Numbered from the stretch's first letter, positions 1 through 10,182 are shown. The stretch is 64,000 nt of DNA from Rickettsia akari str. Hartford (GCF_000018205.1 NC_009881.1:930001-994000), one strand, 5' to 3'. The notes: generated from the sequence alone by a model not told the origin. Numbers and translations are program-made.

Positions 1-1747
1 TCCGAAAGCTATAAAACACTTCTAAATTATTAGAAAGATTACCTAGAATCTGCCCTACATTTTCCGTATCATCGGCAGGCAAATCTATACTATATCTTGT
101 ATTACGTGACTGTCCTAATAATAATTTTAAATAATTTTCTTCTTTAGCAATACTAGCATTTAAGCCATAACTTAATCTATTACCAAAATCATGGCAATCA
201 ATACCACTATAACGATTGGATAAAAAGATATTTCTTTCAGATAATTCATATTTAGCAGGATCAATTATAACAAATTTTTTATCTTTCTTAGATAGTTTAC
301 GTCCAATAGTAAAAGAAACTACCGGTTCAATAAGTAAATTTATCGTTTGTGTTATATTACTTACTAACGGATAACGCCATAAGGTTTGCAATTCCGGTAT
401 ATTTCTTTGAAATGATTTACTTTCTCTCGGCTTATCTAAATAAGCACGTCTAGCAAAATAAAAATCACCTCTATCTTTTGCTACAAAATCAAAAATTTGC
501 CCTGAAGAAGTCAGCACATTATGCATAAAGGATACTTGTAAAGAGGTTCTAGCAACTTGTTTCCCTATTCTTTCTTTGTACATTAATGTATTATTTTCAA
601 CAACGATATGGCTGTTGTCATTATCATTCAAATTTATCACGTTTTTCGTATTGACTTTCGGTAATACTAACGGATCAGTATACTTACTATCATTACTACC
701 TAAGCCTTGAAAACTTAATCCTTCCGCCGAAAAATAATCAGCCTCATAAATTTTATTTAAGAATATTTTAGAAGTTAAATATGAAGCATAGTTATTATAA
801 TCATTTTTTAAATAAGCTTTATCCGATGTACGTTCTACTCTAAAACCGTAATCATAAAGTTTATCGATACTAATAAAATTGCCACTTGCTATATAATGAT
901 AAGAAGAAACTTTTTTATTTTTTACTATACTGCCGTCTTTTGTTAGAAAATATGGTAATTTACCGTAACTACCTTGAAAATGCATATTATCGGTATCATT
1001 CAGACGATAACGCGCTTCTAGCTCATAAGTTTGATATTTACTAAAAAGCCTTGGAGTGAGAGTAAAATCCATATTAGGTTTTGCACGTAAATATATAGGT
1101 ATACCAAACCCTTTATTTTTGACGCCAGGTACCAATAATCCAGAAGTTGCAGGGGCCGTAGGCGTCGGATGGAAAAAATATGGTAAGTAAAAAATCGGTA
1201 CGCCGTATACTTCAAAAAATACGTGTTTATAAACTATTCTATGCTCTTCAGAATGAATATAAGTATCCTTAGAAGCAATTTGCCAAATAGGGTTTCTGTT
1301 ACAAGTAACATCGCAAGGGGTAAATTCGGCATGGTGCAGTTTAAGATTATTTTTATCTATTCTTTCAGCAACTTTAGCAATTAAAAGATTATTATCACCG
1401 GCAAGTAAAATGAATTCTGATATGATCCCTTTCTTAAATTCGTCTTTTAAAACTGCTTTATCACCCTCTATTATTCTGTTTTGTTTATCCGTAATTCGGA
1501 CATTACCTCCTGCCCATAAAATATCGTTTTCTATATCATAAAGTAAATTATCTGCCGTTAATAAGTACTCATCCGTGATAATTCTTATATTACCTTTAGC
1601 ATATATTAAATCCTGACTTTCGTTATACTCTACGAAGTCGGCTATCATATTGCTTATTTTAATATTTTGACCATTCTTAGAAAAATCGGCAAAACTTATC
1701 AAAGAAAATATTATGATAATAAGCAAACATATTATTCGCAATAGCAT
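1..1747 (-). CDS. lptD: LptD (OstA/Imp), LPS-assembly outer membrane protein, 3' end beyond window
   Basis: LptD is the outer membrane beta-barrel that, with LptE, inserts lipopolysaccharide into the outer leaflet. The frame stays open from an ATG at 1745-1747 to the window edge, about 582 codons, so the C-terminus is missing. It opens with a hydrophobic signal segment (MLLRIICLLIIIIFSLISFA), followed by an OstA/LptA-like N-terminal domain (residues about 22-130, e.g. IYAKGNIRIITDEYLLTADN). The barrel domain follows, with typical stretches such as YGVPIFYLPYFFHPTPTAPA. It diverges from xseA across a repeat-filled spacer. I translated the reverse strand by hand; start and window-edge frames agree, but a compensated frameshift in the middle is not excluded. 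Confidence 0.93.
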   Translation of the reverse strand, partial: MLLRIICLLIIIIFSLISFADFSKNGQNIKISNMIADFVEYNESQDLIYAKGNIRIITDEYLLTADNLLYDIENDILWAGGNVRITDKQNRIIEGDKAVLKDEFKKGIISEFILLAGDNNLLIAKVAERIDKNNLKLHHAEFTPCDVTCNRNPIWQIASKDTYIHSEEHRIVYKHVFFEVYGVPIFYLPYFFHPTPTAPATSGLLVPGVKNKGFGIPIYLRAKPNMDFTLTPRLFSKYQTYELEARYRLNDTDNMHFQGSYGKLPYFLTKDGSIVKNKKVSSYHYIASGNFISIDKLYDYGFRVERTSDKAYLKNDYNNYASYLTSKIFLNKIYEADYFSAEGLSFQGLGSNDSKYTDPLVLPKVNTKNVINLNDNDNSHIVVENNTLMYKERIGKQVARTSLQVSFMHNVLTSSGQIFDFVAKDRGDFYFARRAYLDKPRESKSFQRNIPELQTLWRYPLVSNITQTINLLIEPVVSFTIGRKLSKKDKKFVIIDPAKYELSERNIFLSNRYSGIDCHDFGNRLSYGLNASIAKEENYLKLLLGQSRNTRYSIDLPADDTENVGQILGNLSNNLEVFYSFR

Positions 1748-1878
1748 TTATATTAACAAATATATTTTAATAGTAAAAAATAATAGCAAGCTATTATTAA
1801 TATATCAAATAATAAAAAATTTTGCTTGCTCTTTTGCAGTGCAAGGTTATTCTATGGAGAGATGTATGTCATTAATGG

Positions 1879-2000
1879 ATGTCATTCCTGCGAGAGCAGA
1901 AATCTAGCAAAATAAAATTACATATTTGATAAAATAAACATATACAAAACTAAATTTTTTTATCTGTTTTGCTGGCTTCCCGCTTTCGCGGGAATAACAT
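1879..2000. repeat. Family A palindromic repeat (full copy)
   Basis: Inverted repeat of about 120 bp: the left arm GTCATTCCTGCGAGAGCAGA pairs with the right arm GCTTTCGCGGGAATAACAT around an AT-rich core. The same arms recur at 14650, 18558, 22414, 48199, 50915 and 62527. It fills most of the lptD-xseA spacer; no other feature is visible there. Confidence 0.8.
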
Positions 2001-2035
2001 AAACCCCCGTTCAAACTACAAATAATCTTAAACAA

Positions 2036-3370
2036 ATGCTAGAGAATTTCATTGCAAATCAAGCAACCAAAGAGTTTTCAGTTAGTGAGATTTCTAATAA
2101 AATCAAAGAATTATTAGAAAATAATTTTGGCTATATTAAGGTAAAAGGAGAAATTTCAGGTTTAAAAATAGCAAGCTCAGGTCATGCTTATTTTAACTTA
2201 AAAGAAAATACCGCTATTTTAGCTTGTACTTGCTGGCGTCCTATTCTTGCTAAAATCAAATTTCCTTTAAATGACGGTATAGAAGTGGTGATTAGCGGCA
2301 AACTTTCAAGTTATGCAGGTAATTCACGCTATCAATTATCGGTAGATAATTTGCAACCTGCAGGACTTGGAGCTATGCTGCAAATTCTAAACGATCGTAA
2401 AGCTCGTTTAGAAAAAGAAGGCTTATTTAATAAAATACGTATTCCTATACCCTTTTTACCTGATAAAATAGGCGTTATCACTTCAATAACCGGTGCCGTT
2501 ATTAAAGATATTATTCATCGTATTCGTGAACGTTTTCCGACGCGGATAATAATATGGCCGGTTAGCGTACAAGGAGAAAATTCCAGCAATGAAATTGCTG
2601 AAGCAATTGAAGGATTTAACAATTTAGCAGAGGTAAATAAGCCAAGTGTCATAATTGTTGCTAGAGGCGGCGGTTCTATAGAAGATCTTTGGTCATTTAA
2701 CGATGAGATATTAGTACGTGCCGCTTACAACTCAAAAATTCCTATTATTTCCGCAGTAGGTCATGAAGTGGATTACACTTTAATAGATTTAGCAGCCGAT
2801 AAAAGAGCTCCTACACCTACTGCTGCTGCTGAGTTTGCCGTACCAGTACGATCTATTTTAAATAATACTCTACACTCATATGAAAAAATATTATTGAATA
2901 ATACTAGCAGGTTAATTAAGTATCACGAACACAATATAATAAATTACGATAAAATACACAGATATCTCTCTCACTATATGGATAATAGACAGCAATTACT
3001 GGATGAAACCGGTTTTAATTTATTAGATGCTTTACTGTGCTTTATTGAACTACAAGAAACAAAGATTAAATCTTTTTCTAAAGAAAGAGTCAACCCTGCT
3101 AAAATACTCAATTACAAAACATTAGAATTAACACATCAAACAGCTTATCTATCAAAATCAGCAAATAATACTTTGAAAAATTTTGAGTATAAATTAGAAT
3201 TAAATAGTACATTACTTGCAAGCCTTGATTATAATAACGTATTAAAACGAGGTTTTGCTATAGTTAAAGGAGAAACGGGTAATTTTTTATCTTCTAAAAT
3301 TGCGGCTGCGAATGAAAAAATTTTTAATATTAAATTTTCTGACGGAGAGATTAAGGTAGTGCGTAATTAA
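2036..3370 (+). CDS. xseA: Exodeoxyribonuclease VII large subunit
   Basis: Catalytic subunit of ExoVII, which degrades single-stranded DNA in both directions with XseB. The 444 residues match the usual length. An N-terminal OB-fold (residues about 16-110, beginning [16 protein letters not shown]) is followed by the Exonuc_VII_L domain. The signature [15 protein letters not shown] lies near residues 211-225, and [20 protein letters not shown] follows. The C-terminal half is long and helical, as in the family, and ends with the conserved [13 protein letters not shown] region. The start follows directly on the repeat element; no clear Shine-Dalgarno is visible. xseB is not in the window. Confidence 0.97.
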   Translation: MLENFIANQATKEFSVSEISNKIKELLENNFGYIKVKGEISGLKIASSGHAYFNLKENTAILACTCWRPILAKIKFPLNDGIEVVISGKLSSYAGNSRYQLSVDNLQPAGLGAMLQILNDRKARLEKEGLFNKIRIPIPFLPDKIGVITSITGAVIKDIIHRIRERFPTRIIIWPVSVQGENSSNEIAEAIEGFNNLAEVNKPSVIIVARGGGSIEDLWSFNDEILVRAAYNSKIPIISAVGHEVDYTLIDLAADKRAPTPTAAAEFAVPVRSILNNTLHSYEKILLNNTSRLIKYHEHNIINYDKIHRYLSHYMDNRQQLLDETGFNLLDALLCFIELQETKIKSFSKERVNPAKILNYKTLELTHQTAYLSKSANNTLKNFEYKLELNSTLLASLDYNNVLKRGFAIVKGETGNFLSSKIAAANEKIFNIKFSDGEIKVVRN

Positions 3371-3392
3371 GGAACTTTATTACACGGATTCG

Positions 3393-3420
3393 ATGTCATT
3401 CCTGCGTAAGCGGGAATGAC
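3393..3420. repeat. Solo family A hairpin
   Basis: ATGTCATTCCTGCG-taag-CGGGAATGAC forms a near-perfect hairpin just after xseA. It is a half-copy of the family A repeat. No T-tract follows on the + strand, so it is not a canonical intrinsic terminator. Confidence 0.65.
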
Positions 3421-3448
3421 AAAGCACAATTCTAAAAAAATACAAACC

Positions 3449-5017
3449 ATGAAAATTTTAAAGCTTTTTATTTTTATACTGCTCATTTCGAAAAATTTTT
3501 ATGCTTTGAGCATAGGTGCAAACGAACAACAAGCAATTTTAGAATGCGAATGGACATCCGATAAAAAAACTTTGATAAATGCATGGTATATAAATGAACC
3601 TTACCAATACTTAATGGCTACTTCAAACGGTCATACTACCGTTTCCGGTATGGATATAGAATTAATTAACGCTATTGCTGCAAAAATAGGTATCAATATT
3701 GAGTATAATCAAGACAGCTGGTATCAAGATCAATTAGATATTCAAAGCGGCAATGCCAACATGACAGCAGGAGCTACTTATACTACTGAGAGAAGTAATT
3801 ATGCTTATTTTTCAAAGCCTTATCGTCTTGAAGAATTATCATTATTTATTATTGAACCGCTTGCCAAAAAGTTAAATTTCCAAAATATTAATGAACTAAA
3901 AGCACAAATACGTCTATTTAATCTTCAGTTAGGAATAGTGAAAGGTACTGTATACGGAGACCATAAATTTACGGATTTTTTATATAATGAGCAAAATCAA
4001 GATATAATAAGAATATATCAAAATAATATGGAATTGATAAATGGATTAATCAAGAAAGAAATTGACGGTTTTATTAGTGACCGCATTGTCGGTGCCATTA
4101 ATATTTTAGGAAGAACAATGGACAGGAATATATTAGAAGTTCCCTTAAATATTAAAACTCCTCTACATTTAATGTTTAGCAAAAAAAACGTATCTTTAAA
4201 TATAGTTGAACAATTTAATTTTGCGATAGATGATTTTATTGCAAGTAACGAGTATAAAAAAATTATTAAGACATACATGTATCATATTCTATTACCTAAA
4301 TCTATAGATTCTCGTTGGTGTCATGTTATATGCTTACTTGGTTGCCTTGCTTTTGCTTTTGCAGGAATTATTTTGAGTAGTAGAAAAAATAGTACTTTAT
4401 TCGGTACATTTTTATTTGCTGTATTACCGTCTGTTAGTAGCTGTATAATGCTAGATTTAATAGTAAACCATGATACCGGACATTTAAACTTCTATTTTAC
4501 TCCTTCTTATTTCTATTACATATTTATAGTAGTTTTACTCGGTTTTACAATTATTAAATTATTTAGTTATTATAATAAACAGATTGCTGAAGATCATTAT
4601 TTAGAACAATCATTAAATAATATAATAGCAATTTGCGATTCATTCGGACAAGCAACTTTTATAATTATAGGAGTTGTAATGGTTATTATTCACAAAATTG
4701 AGCCTTTAAGTTTTTGGGGACCGTTTTGTGCTTTCATTACAGCTAATTGCGGTGTAATATTACGAGATTTGATTATGAAAGAAAATGCAATTAAGATGGT
4801 ACAAAGAGGCGTTAGTATTGAAATCACTGTATTATGGGGTATCGCTTTTAGCGTATTATTAGATATGTACGGTAGTAACCCAAATTATCATACAATAAAA
4901 TACTCAATGATTATAGTAATTTCCGGAGCATTTATTACTAGTCTCTTAGTTTATCATTTTGGTTTTCTTGAATGGCGATTCCGTAATGAAAGTCCAAACT
5001 TAGAAAAACCAACATGA
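3449..5017 (+). CDS. Periplasmic substrate-binding domain fused to TRIC/UPF0126-type membrane channel
   Basis: About 522 residues. The ATG at 3449 is chosen because it opens a signal peptide (MKILKLFIFILLISKNFYA); the in-frame ATG at 3416 lies inside a repeat. Residues about 30-285 look like an SBP_bac_3 amino-acid-type binding domain (WYINEPYQYLM, GMDIELINAIAAKIGINIEY, TYTTERSNYAYFSKPYR). Residues about 290-515 carry about seven membrane helices in two similar halves. Each half has the UPF0126/TRIC pattern: LGCLAFAFAGIILSSRK ... LDLIVN, then DSFGQATFIIIGVVMV ... GVILRDLIM. It overlaps xthA by 4 nt (ATGA). Substrate unknown. Domain calls rest on motif memory, not a search. Confidence 0.8.
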   Translation: MKILKLFIFILLISKNFYALSIGANEQQAILECEWTSDKKTLINAWYINEPYQYLMATSNGHTTVSGMDIELINAIAAKIGINIEYNQDSWYQDQLDIQSGNANMTAGATYTTERSNYAYFSKPYRLEELSLFIIEPLAKKLNFQNINELKAQIRLFNLQLGIVKGTVYGDHKFTDFLYNEQNQDIIRIYQNNMELINGLIKKEIDGFISDRIVGAINILGRTMDRNILEVPLNIKTPLHLMFSKKNVSLNIVEQFNFAIDDFIASNEYKKIIKTYMYHILLPKSIDSRWCHVICLLGCLAFAFAGIILSSRKNSTLFGTFLFAVLPSVSSCIMLDLIVNHDTGHLNFYFTPSYFYYIFIVVLLGFTIIKLFSYYNKQIAEDHYLEQSLNNIIAICDSFGQATFIIIGVVMVIIHKIEPLSFWGPFCAFITANCGVILRDLIMKENAIKMVQRGVSIEITVLWGIAFSVLLDMYGSNPNYHTIKYSMIIVISGAFITSLLVYHFGFLEWRFRNESPNLEKPT

Positions 5018-5796
5018 AAATAGCTACTTGGAATATTAATTCCATAAAAACAAGACTTAATTTATTGCGTAATTTTTTATCTCAAGAAAATCCGGATATT
5101 TTATTATTACAAGAAATAAAATGCAAAACCGAAAATTTTCCTTTTGATGAATTATCCGATCTACCTTATAATTTTTATGTTCACGGACAACAATCATATA
5201 ACGGCGTTGCTATAATTTCAAAATTTCCTGCGGATGAAATAATTAAGGATTTTCCGAATAATTACTGCAGTGATCAAGCAAGATTCTTAGAAATAAAATT
5301 ATCATTACCTATAGGGTTTTGTAATATAATCTCGCTCTATGCTCCTAACGGTTCATTTGTCGGTAGCGATAAATTTGTTGCAAAGCTAGCATTTTATGAT
5401 AATTTTATCAATTATCTATCAACTAAAAAATCTTTTGACGAAAAAACTATCATAGGAGGAGATCTCAATATTGCACCGTTCGATATAGACGTATATTCGC
5501 CTAAGATACTTTCTGAAACTACTTGTTTTACTGAGGTTGAACAAAAAAAACTACGTACTATTCTAAATGCCGGGTTTGAGGATTTATATAGATTGATGCA
5601 TCCGAGTAAACAAGCATTTTCATGGTGGGATTATAGAGCCGGATGTTTTGAACAAAATAAAGGTATGCGAATTGATATGATTCTTGGTTGTAATAATACT
5701 ATTGACTATTTAGAAAATTGCTATATGGATTATAATTTAAGGACCCAAGAAAAACCTTCAGATCATATACCGGTAATTGCAAGCTTTAAGGTGTAG
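5014..5796 (+). CDS. xthA: Exodeoxyribonuclease III (AP endonuclease)
   Basis: Cuts DNA at abasic sites and removes blocked 3' ends in base excision repair. It has 260 residues, normal for the EEP (exonuclease/endonuclease/phosphatase) family. Visible motifs are the N-terminal MKIATWNINSIKTRL, the metal-binding Glu in LLLQEIKC, GGDLNIAPFDIDVY near residue 149, and the C-terminal catalytic SDHIPVIASF. The start codon overlaps the end of the preceding transporter gene by 4 nt, suggesting translational coupling. With mutM dead elsewhere in the window, this is the intact base excision repair gene visible here. Confidence 0.96.
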   Translation: MKIATWNINSIKTRLNLLRNFLSQENPDILLLQEIKCKTENFPFDELSDLPYNFYVHGQQSYNGVAIISKFPADEIIKDFPNNYCSDQARFLEIKLSLPIGFCNIISLYAPNGSFVGSDKFVAKLAFYDNFINYLSTKKSFDEKTIIGGDLNIAPFDIDVYSPKILSETTCFTEVEQKKLRTILNAGFEDLYRLMHPSKQAFSWWDYRAGCFEQNKGMRIDMILGCNNTIDYLENCYMDYNLRTQEKPSDHIPVIASFKV

Positions 5797-5838
5797 CATG
5801 AGTCGTCATTGTCTGCATGGACCGAAAAACGCACTCGG

Positions 5839-5939
5839 TGTCGTACCGTGGCTTGACCACGGTATCCATAAAAATAATTTAAAATACTAATATTAGTATT
5901 TTAAAACTGGATCCCGTGATCAAGTTAGCTAGGATGACA
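5839..5939. repeat. Family B palindromic repeat
   Basis: GTGTCGTACCGTGGCTTGACCACGG ... AACTGGATCCCGTGATCAAG ... GATGACA: a copy of the commonest repeat in the window, with an AT-rich palindromic core. Translated copies inside genes give peptides of the SRGLTTG / WIPRSSHGMT type. Confidence 0.8.
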
Positions 5940-5993
5940 GCGGCAAAATTAATTTACATAGGAATGACATAAATCACTTTTAAAAATAAATAT

Positions 5994-6260
5994 ATGTCTC
6001 CAAAATTCATAAAATTTTACGAAAAATATATGACGATTGTCGGTACAATCGGCAATTTTATGTTTTATGTACAGGCTCATAAGATTTTCACCTGCAAATC
6101 TTCGGCTTCCGTTTCTATGCATGCCTTTACTATCAGTGCTATTGCTCTTTGTAGTTGGCTTATATACGGCATATTAATAAAAAATACACCTATTATAATA
6201 GCAAATATAGTAGGTTTTATTGGAGCATTATTAGTTCTCTTAACCATAATAATATATTAA
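5994..6260 (+). CDS. SemiSWEET-type PQ-loop sugar transporter
   Basis: 88 residues with three predicted membrane helices (residues about 12-32, 42-62 and 65-88), the size and topology of bacterial SemiSWEETs. These work as dimers for facilitated sugar movement. The first helix region GTIGNFMFYVQAHKIFTCKS matches the PQ-loop pattern with VQ in place of PQ, and SASVSMHAF matches the usual KSaeglSl continuation. The stop lies 2 nt before der, so the two are probably co-transcribed. Substrate unknown. Confidence 0.85.
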   Translation: MSPKFIKFYEKYMTIVGTIGNFMFYVQAHKIFTCKSSASVSMHAFTISAIALCSWLIYGILIKNTPIIIANIVGFIGALLVLLTIIIY

Positions 6261-6262
6261 TA

Positions 6263-7606
6263 ATGACTAAAAAAATCATTGCTTTAGTTGGTCGTCCGAA
6301 TGTAGGCAAATCAACGCTTTTCAATAGATTAAGCATACGTAAAAAAGCTATCGTTCACGATTTGCCAGGCATTACTAGAGATAGAAAATATACAGATGGT
6401 AAAATCGGATCTTTTGAATTTTTGTTAATTGATACCCCAGGACTTGAAGAGAATCATGATAGTATGGGCGCAAGGTTAATGGAACAGACTACTAAAGCAA
6501 TTTTAGAGGCAGATTTAATTTGTTTTATGGTTGACGGTAGAAGCGGAATATTGCCCAATGATAAGCTACTTGGTAGCTTTGTTAGAAAGTATAATAAGCC
6601 TGCTATATTGGTAGTTAATAAATGCGAGAAAGCTTTTGATTTTGATAAAGAGTACTACAAATTAGGGTTTGATAGTATGGTGACTATCTCTGCCGAGCAT
6701 GGCACAGGCTTAATTGATTTATATGACGAGATTATCACCAAGTTACCTGAAGAAGAATCAATAGAGACAAATATAGCTGATCCAATTAAAGGAGATTATT
6801 TGCAGATAGTAGTTAGTGGCAGACCTAACGCCGGAAAATCTACTTTTATAAACGCTCTTATTAATGATGAAAGATTATTAACCGGGCCCGAAGCCGGCAT
6901 TACTCGTGAATCGATTGAAATTGATTGGCACTATAAAAATAATCACATTAAATTAATCGATACAGCAGGACTCCGCAAGAAATCTACTATTACAGAGTCT
7001 TTAGAAAAATTATCGGCATCAGATGCTATTAACTCTATTAAATTTGCTAATACCGTAATCTTAATGATTGATGCTTTAGCCCCTTTAAAACAGCAAGATT
7101 TAAATATTGCAAGCCATGTGGTAAATGAGGGGAGAGGTATAGTTATAGTAGTGAATAAATGGGATCTAGTCAAAGAATCCAAAAAAGAAGCATTTCAGGA
7201 AGAATTTTATTATCAGATAAATACTCATCTGCCTCAGGTTAAAGGTGTACCAGTGCTATTTATTTCAGCAATAAATAAACAAAATATAGAGCAGGTTTTA
7301 GATTCTTGTCTTAAAATCTATAAAATTTGGAATAAGAAAATAGCTACTAGCAAATTAAATGAATGGCTTAATTTTACTACGGAAGCACATCCTTTGCCGT
7401 TACAAAAAGGCGGCAGAAGAGTGCGTGTAAAATATATGACTCAAACCAAAACTCGCCCGCCTACTTTCAAATTATTCTCCAATAATCCGGAAAAAATTAC
7501 CGATAGCTATACTAGGTATTTAGTAAATAATATGCGTGATGCTTTTGACATGCCAGGCATTCCTATTAGATTCACTTATGTAAAAACCAAAAACCCTTAT
7601 GTGTAG
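6263..7606 (+). CDS. der: Ribosome-assembly GTPase Der (EngA)
   Basis: Double GTPase needed for 50S subunit maturation. ATG at 6263 gives 447 residues, the family size; a longer in-frame opening would run through the SemiSWEET gene and is rejected. The first G domain has GRPNVGKST (residues 9-17), DTPG and NKCE; the second has GRPNAGKST (about 190), DTAGLRKK and NKWD. A KH-like domain closes the protein (RVRVKYMTQTKTRPPTFKLF). The first-domain base-recognition motif reads NKCE rather than NKxD. Confidence 0.97.
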   Translation: MTKKIIALVGRPNVGKSTLFNRLSIRKKAIVHDLPGITRDRKYTDGKIGSFEFLLIDTPGLEENHDSMGARLMEQTTKAILEADLICFMVDGRSGILPNDKLLGSFVRKYNKPAILVVNKCEKAFDFDKEYYKLGFDSMVTISAEHGTGLIDLYDEIITKLPEEESIETNIADPIKGDYLQIVVSGRPNAGKSTFINALINDERLLTGPEAGITRESIEIDWHYKNNHIKLIDTAGLRKKSTITESLEKLSASDAINSIKFANTVILMIDALAPLKQQDLNIASHVVNEGRGIVIVVNKWDLVKESKKEAFQEEFYYQINTHLPQVKGVPVLFISAINKQNIEQVLDSCLKIYKIWNKKIATSKLNEWLNFTTEAHPLPLQKGGRRVRVKYMTQTKTRPPTFKLFSNNPEKITDSYTRYLVNNMRDAFDMPGIPIRFTYVKTKNPYV

Positions 7607-7613
7607 TTTGAAA

Positions 7614-7832
7614 CTAAATCTTTTTAGAAATGTTTACAGCTCCAAGCATAGCAAGATATGAATTAGATATCTTTAAGCTATTTAATATAGCATGAGCTAA
7701 AGTAGCTTTACCACATTGCCTTGGACCGAGAATGGCAGAAATAGGAAATATTTCAAAAGAATCTTTGATATGTGTTAAATAATAATCTCTGTCTATTATC
7801 CTTGTAATTTCATAATGACACTTTGAATTCAC
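7614..7832 (-). pseudogene. N-terminal remnant of AAA (AAA_14/DUF4143-type) ATPase
   Basis: A 72-codon frame from a GTG. It reads RIIDRDYYLTHIKDSFEIFP then GPRQCGKATLAHAIL, the Walker A neighbourhood of the AAA_14/DUF4143 ATPases common in Rickettsia and often called 'ATPase, AAA+ superfamily'. Those proteins run to about 400 residues, so only the first sixth remains, and the Walker Thr is shifted (GKAT for GKTT). It converges on der. A second, longer relic of this family lies at 28114-29261. Confidence 0.7.
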
Positions 7833-7929
7833 AATATAATTTTAATCAAAGAATAGCAAGATGTTTCTAGGTCTTGTAAACTTTTGATTAATGATTATTC
7901 TATTAAAAGTACACAGGATTTAGGCTCCC

Positions 7930-8707
7930 CTACCGGCTTTTCCCTATCTGTCTTTGTCTTTCTTCTAATACCTTACTTGTATGCGGTCCTACCGCTTCTG
8001 TATCTTTACTAAATTTACTTTTTCCTAAATTAACTATAGTTTCTACTACTACTCCTAGAACTTTCAGATCTGATAATAATTTTAACGCCAGTACTATAAT
8101 TTTGCCGTATTCATGTTTACTAAATTTATCAGCAATTTTAATTAATTCAAGTGCATGCTTACCGGCTATCTTTACTAATTTTTCACGGTTTAGTTTTAAT
8201 GTTTGACTATTAGGTGTTTTGTTTTAAAAAAATCTCATCTACAACCGGTCCTAAACTACTTGCATGTTTTGTTAATAGTGCAAGAAGGTCTTTTTCAATG
8301 ATGTTGCTTATTTTTGGATTATGATTTTTAATTTCTATTAAAGTACCAATCAATTCCTTTATCTCTTGTACCTTTTCTTCTTTTGATTTCTCTTCCTTTG
8401 GCACTGACTTAATTAACTGAGTGTTTTGTATTATATCAGCAACTTTATTATTATAGGCAAGGGCAAGGCTAGCAAGTTTAGTAATTGACGGCAGAGCATC
8501 TTTTAAAAAAGGCATGGAGGCATCTAGTGCCTTATGTATAAACTCTGGATCTTTCCCTTTTGATTCTATTCTTTCTATTACTTTAGGATATTTTAAAACA
8601 TCTAATATATCCTGTTTATTACAATCTAAATATCGCGGTAATTCTTTTTCTAAAATAGGAGCTAAATTATCAATAATCTTTTTGGTAGTTTCATAATAAA
8701 AAATTTC
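7930..8707 (-). pseudogene. Broken gene of unknown function, helical protein
   Basis: The reverse strand is open from 8707 (no ATG; preceded by a stop at 8708-8710) through DNLAPILEKELPRYLDCNKQ to ...VVDEIFLKQNT, with a stop near 8223. The sense then continues in another frame (QTLKLNREKLVKIAGKHALE ... VLEERQRQIGKSR) to a TAG at 7930-7932. So one gene of about 255 codons has lost its 5' end and taken a frameshift. The middle piece (8210-8515) could still be read as a 101-residue ORF. The sequence is Lys/Glu/Leu-rich and helical. I do not recognise a family. Confidence 0.55.
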
Positions 8708-8745
8708 TTAATATATAAGGCTATAATATTAATAATTTTTATATG

Positions 8746-10182
8746 TCAAACAATATCCTCTAGGATATCTAGGTAATGCTTTACCAATCGTAGCAACTTC
8801 GCTTCAGTGCTTAAGTTTTTTACTGCCCATTTTTTAATCCAAGGTTCGGCGAGTTGCCACATATTAACATTACCGTCTAGCTGTCTACCTATCCCTTCAA
8901 CCATTATCAAAGTCTTTTGCAATAACAATAATTCCGGTTGTACTTCCATGCCGAACTCTTCAGTGATTTTAAATAAATGTGCAAGCAGCTTACCTATGGA
9001 AATATTTTTCGTGGGTATCCCTACTATAGGCTCAGTAACTGCTCTACAACTTTGAGCGAATAAATCTAAATCGGTATTTGATGGGATGTAGCCGGCTCTT
9101 AAATGTACTTTAGCCACTAATTTATAATCACGTTTTAAAAAACCGAATAGACTTTCGGCAACAGCTAAACGATCTTTTTCTTTAAGTCTGCCCATAATAC
9201 CAAAATCAAGTAAAATTATCTTACCTTGCTTATTCACTAAAATATTGCCTGCATGTAAATCAGCATGAAAAAACCCATCTCTATAGGCTTGATTGAAAAA
9301 CATTACGGCAAAATTCTGAGCTATTTTTGTAGGCTCTAATCCCAATTCTTCTAGCCGCAAAGTATCATATATAGAAGTTCCTTCTAACCACTCAGTAGTT
9401 AGTATATTTTCTGATGTTAAGTCCCAATATATTTTAGGGATTATCACATTAACATCATGTCGCATATTATCCATAAGCTCAGAAGCAGCTGCCGCTTCTA
9501 ACCTTAAATCAAGCTCAAATCTCATAGTTTCATGAAATTTATCAACTACTTTAATTGGTTTTAGCCTTTTTGCTTTAGAAAATTTTGCGATAATTTTTGC
9601 AAGAAAATATAGCAGCTTAATATCTCTGTTATATTTTTTATGAATACCCGGACGCAGAATTTTTACCGCAACATATTCACCAGTTGCGAGTTGGGCCTTA
9701 TGTACCTGGGAGATTGATGCGGCGGCAATGGGGGAGTTGTTTAAAAACAATGTCATCCCGAGACTTGATTGTGGGATCCAGTCTTTTTTAATTTTTTTCT
9801 GGATACCGTGGTCAAGCCACGGGCTGACAATACACTTACCAAACTCCCTCTCTATAATTTCTCTAGCCACCACACCATCAAACGGAGCTAGCTTATCCTG
9901 CAATACCCTTAAATTACCTGCTATCTCTGCTCCTACTAAATCAGGTCTTGTCGAAAGAGTTTGTCCGAATTTTATATAAATAGGTCCAAGATCGCTTAAA
10001 CAATCTATTAGGCGTTTGCCATAATCTTCATACGGTTTTTTAAATAATGATAACGGAGCAGAAAATAAAGCTAATATATAACCGATAAACGTAAAATACT
10101 TAGGGCTTCTTGAATCAATTAGAATTCGTTTTTTACTGATGATACGAAAAATACGTATTAAATTAAAAAAATTATTTATCAT
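8746..10182 (-). CDS. ubiB: UbiB, ABC1/ADCK-type kinase of ubiquinone biosynthesis
   Basis: Atypical protein kinase-like ATPase needed for coenzyme Q synthesis, 478 residues. Family landmarks: [12 protein letters not shown] (KxGQ motif, about 71-82), the Ala-rich loop [11 protein letters not shown] (151-161), [17 protein letters not shown] and LDFGIMGRL. The N-terminus has a hydrophobic stretch. About 30 residues at 118-147 (SPWLDHGIQ ... [10 protein letters not shown]) do not belong to the family: they are the translation of an in-frame palindromic repeat just before the Ala-rich loop. The ATG overlaps the ubiE stop by 4 nt, so the pair is one operon in the order ubiE-ubiB. Confidence 0.95.
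   Translation of the reverse strand: MINNFFNLIRIFRIISKKRILIDSRSPKYFTFIGYILALFSAPLSLFKKPYEDYGKRLIDCLSDLGPIYIKFGQTLSTRPDLVGAEIAGNLRVLQDKLAPFDGVVAREIIEREFGKCIVSPWLDHGIQKKIKKDWIPQSSLGMTLFLNNSPIAAASISQVHKAQLATGEYVAVKILRPGIHKKYNRDIKLLYFLAKIIAKFSKAKRLKPIKVVDKFHETMRFELDLRLEAAAASELMDNMRHDVNVIIPKIYWDLTSENILTTEWLEGTSIYDTLRLEELGLEPTKIAQNFAVMFFNQAYRDGFFHADLHAGNILVNKQGKIILLDFGIMGRLKEKDRLAVAESLFGFLKRDYKLVAKVHLRAGYIPSNTDLDLFAQSCRAVTEPIVGIPTKNISIGKLLAHLFKITEEFGMEVQPELLLLQKTLIMVEGIGRQLDGNVNMWQLAEPWIKKWAVKNLSTEAKLLRLVKHYLDILEDIV
9751..9830. repeat. Family B palindromic element inside ubiB
   Basis: TGTCATCCCGAGACTTGATT ... ATACCGTGGTCAAGCCACGG: about 80 bp of family B repeat, in frame with ubiB and coding about 27-30 extra residues. 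It fits the known Rickettsia palindromic element (RPE) behaviour of inserting into genes. Confidence 0.85.

Noticed and set aside
1713..1907. Open frame of 64 codons on the + strand
   Set aside because: It starts inside lptD on the opposite strand and ends in a family A repeat; no ribosome binding site or protein-like pattern.
6155..6262. Longer N-terminus for Der starting at 6155
   Set aside because: It would overlap the SemiSWEET gene by over 100 bp; family alignment begins at 6263 (KKIIALVGRPNVGKST).
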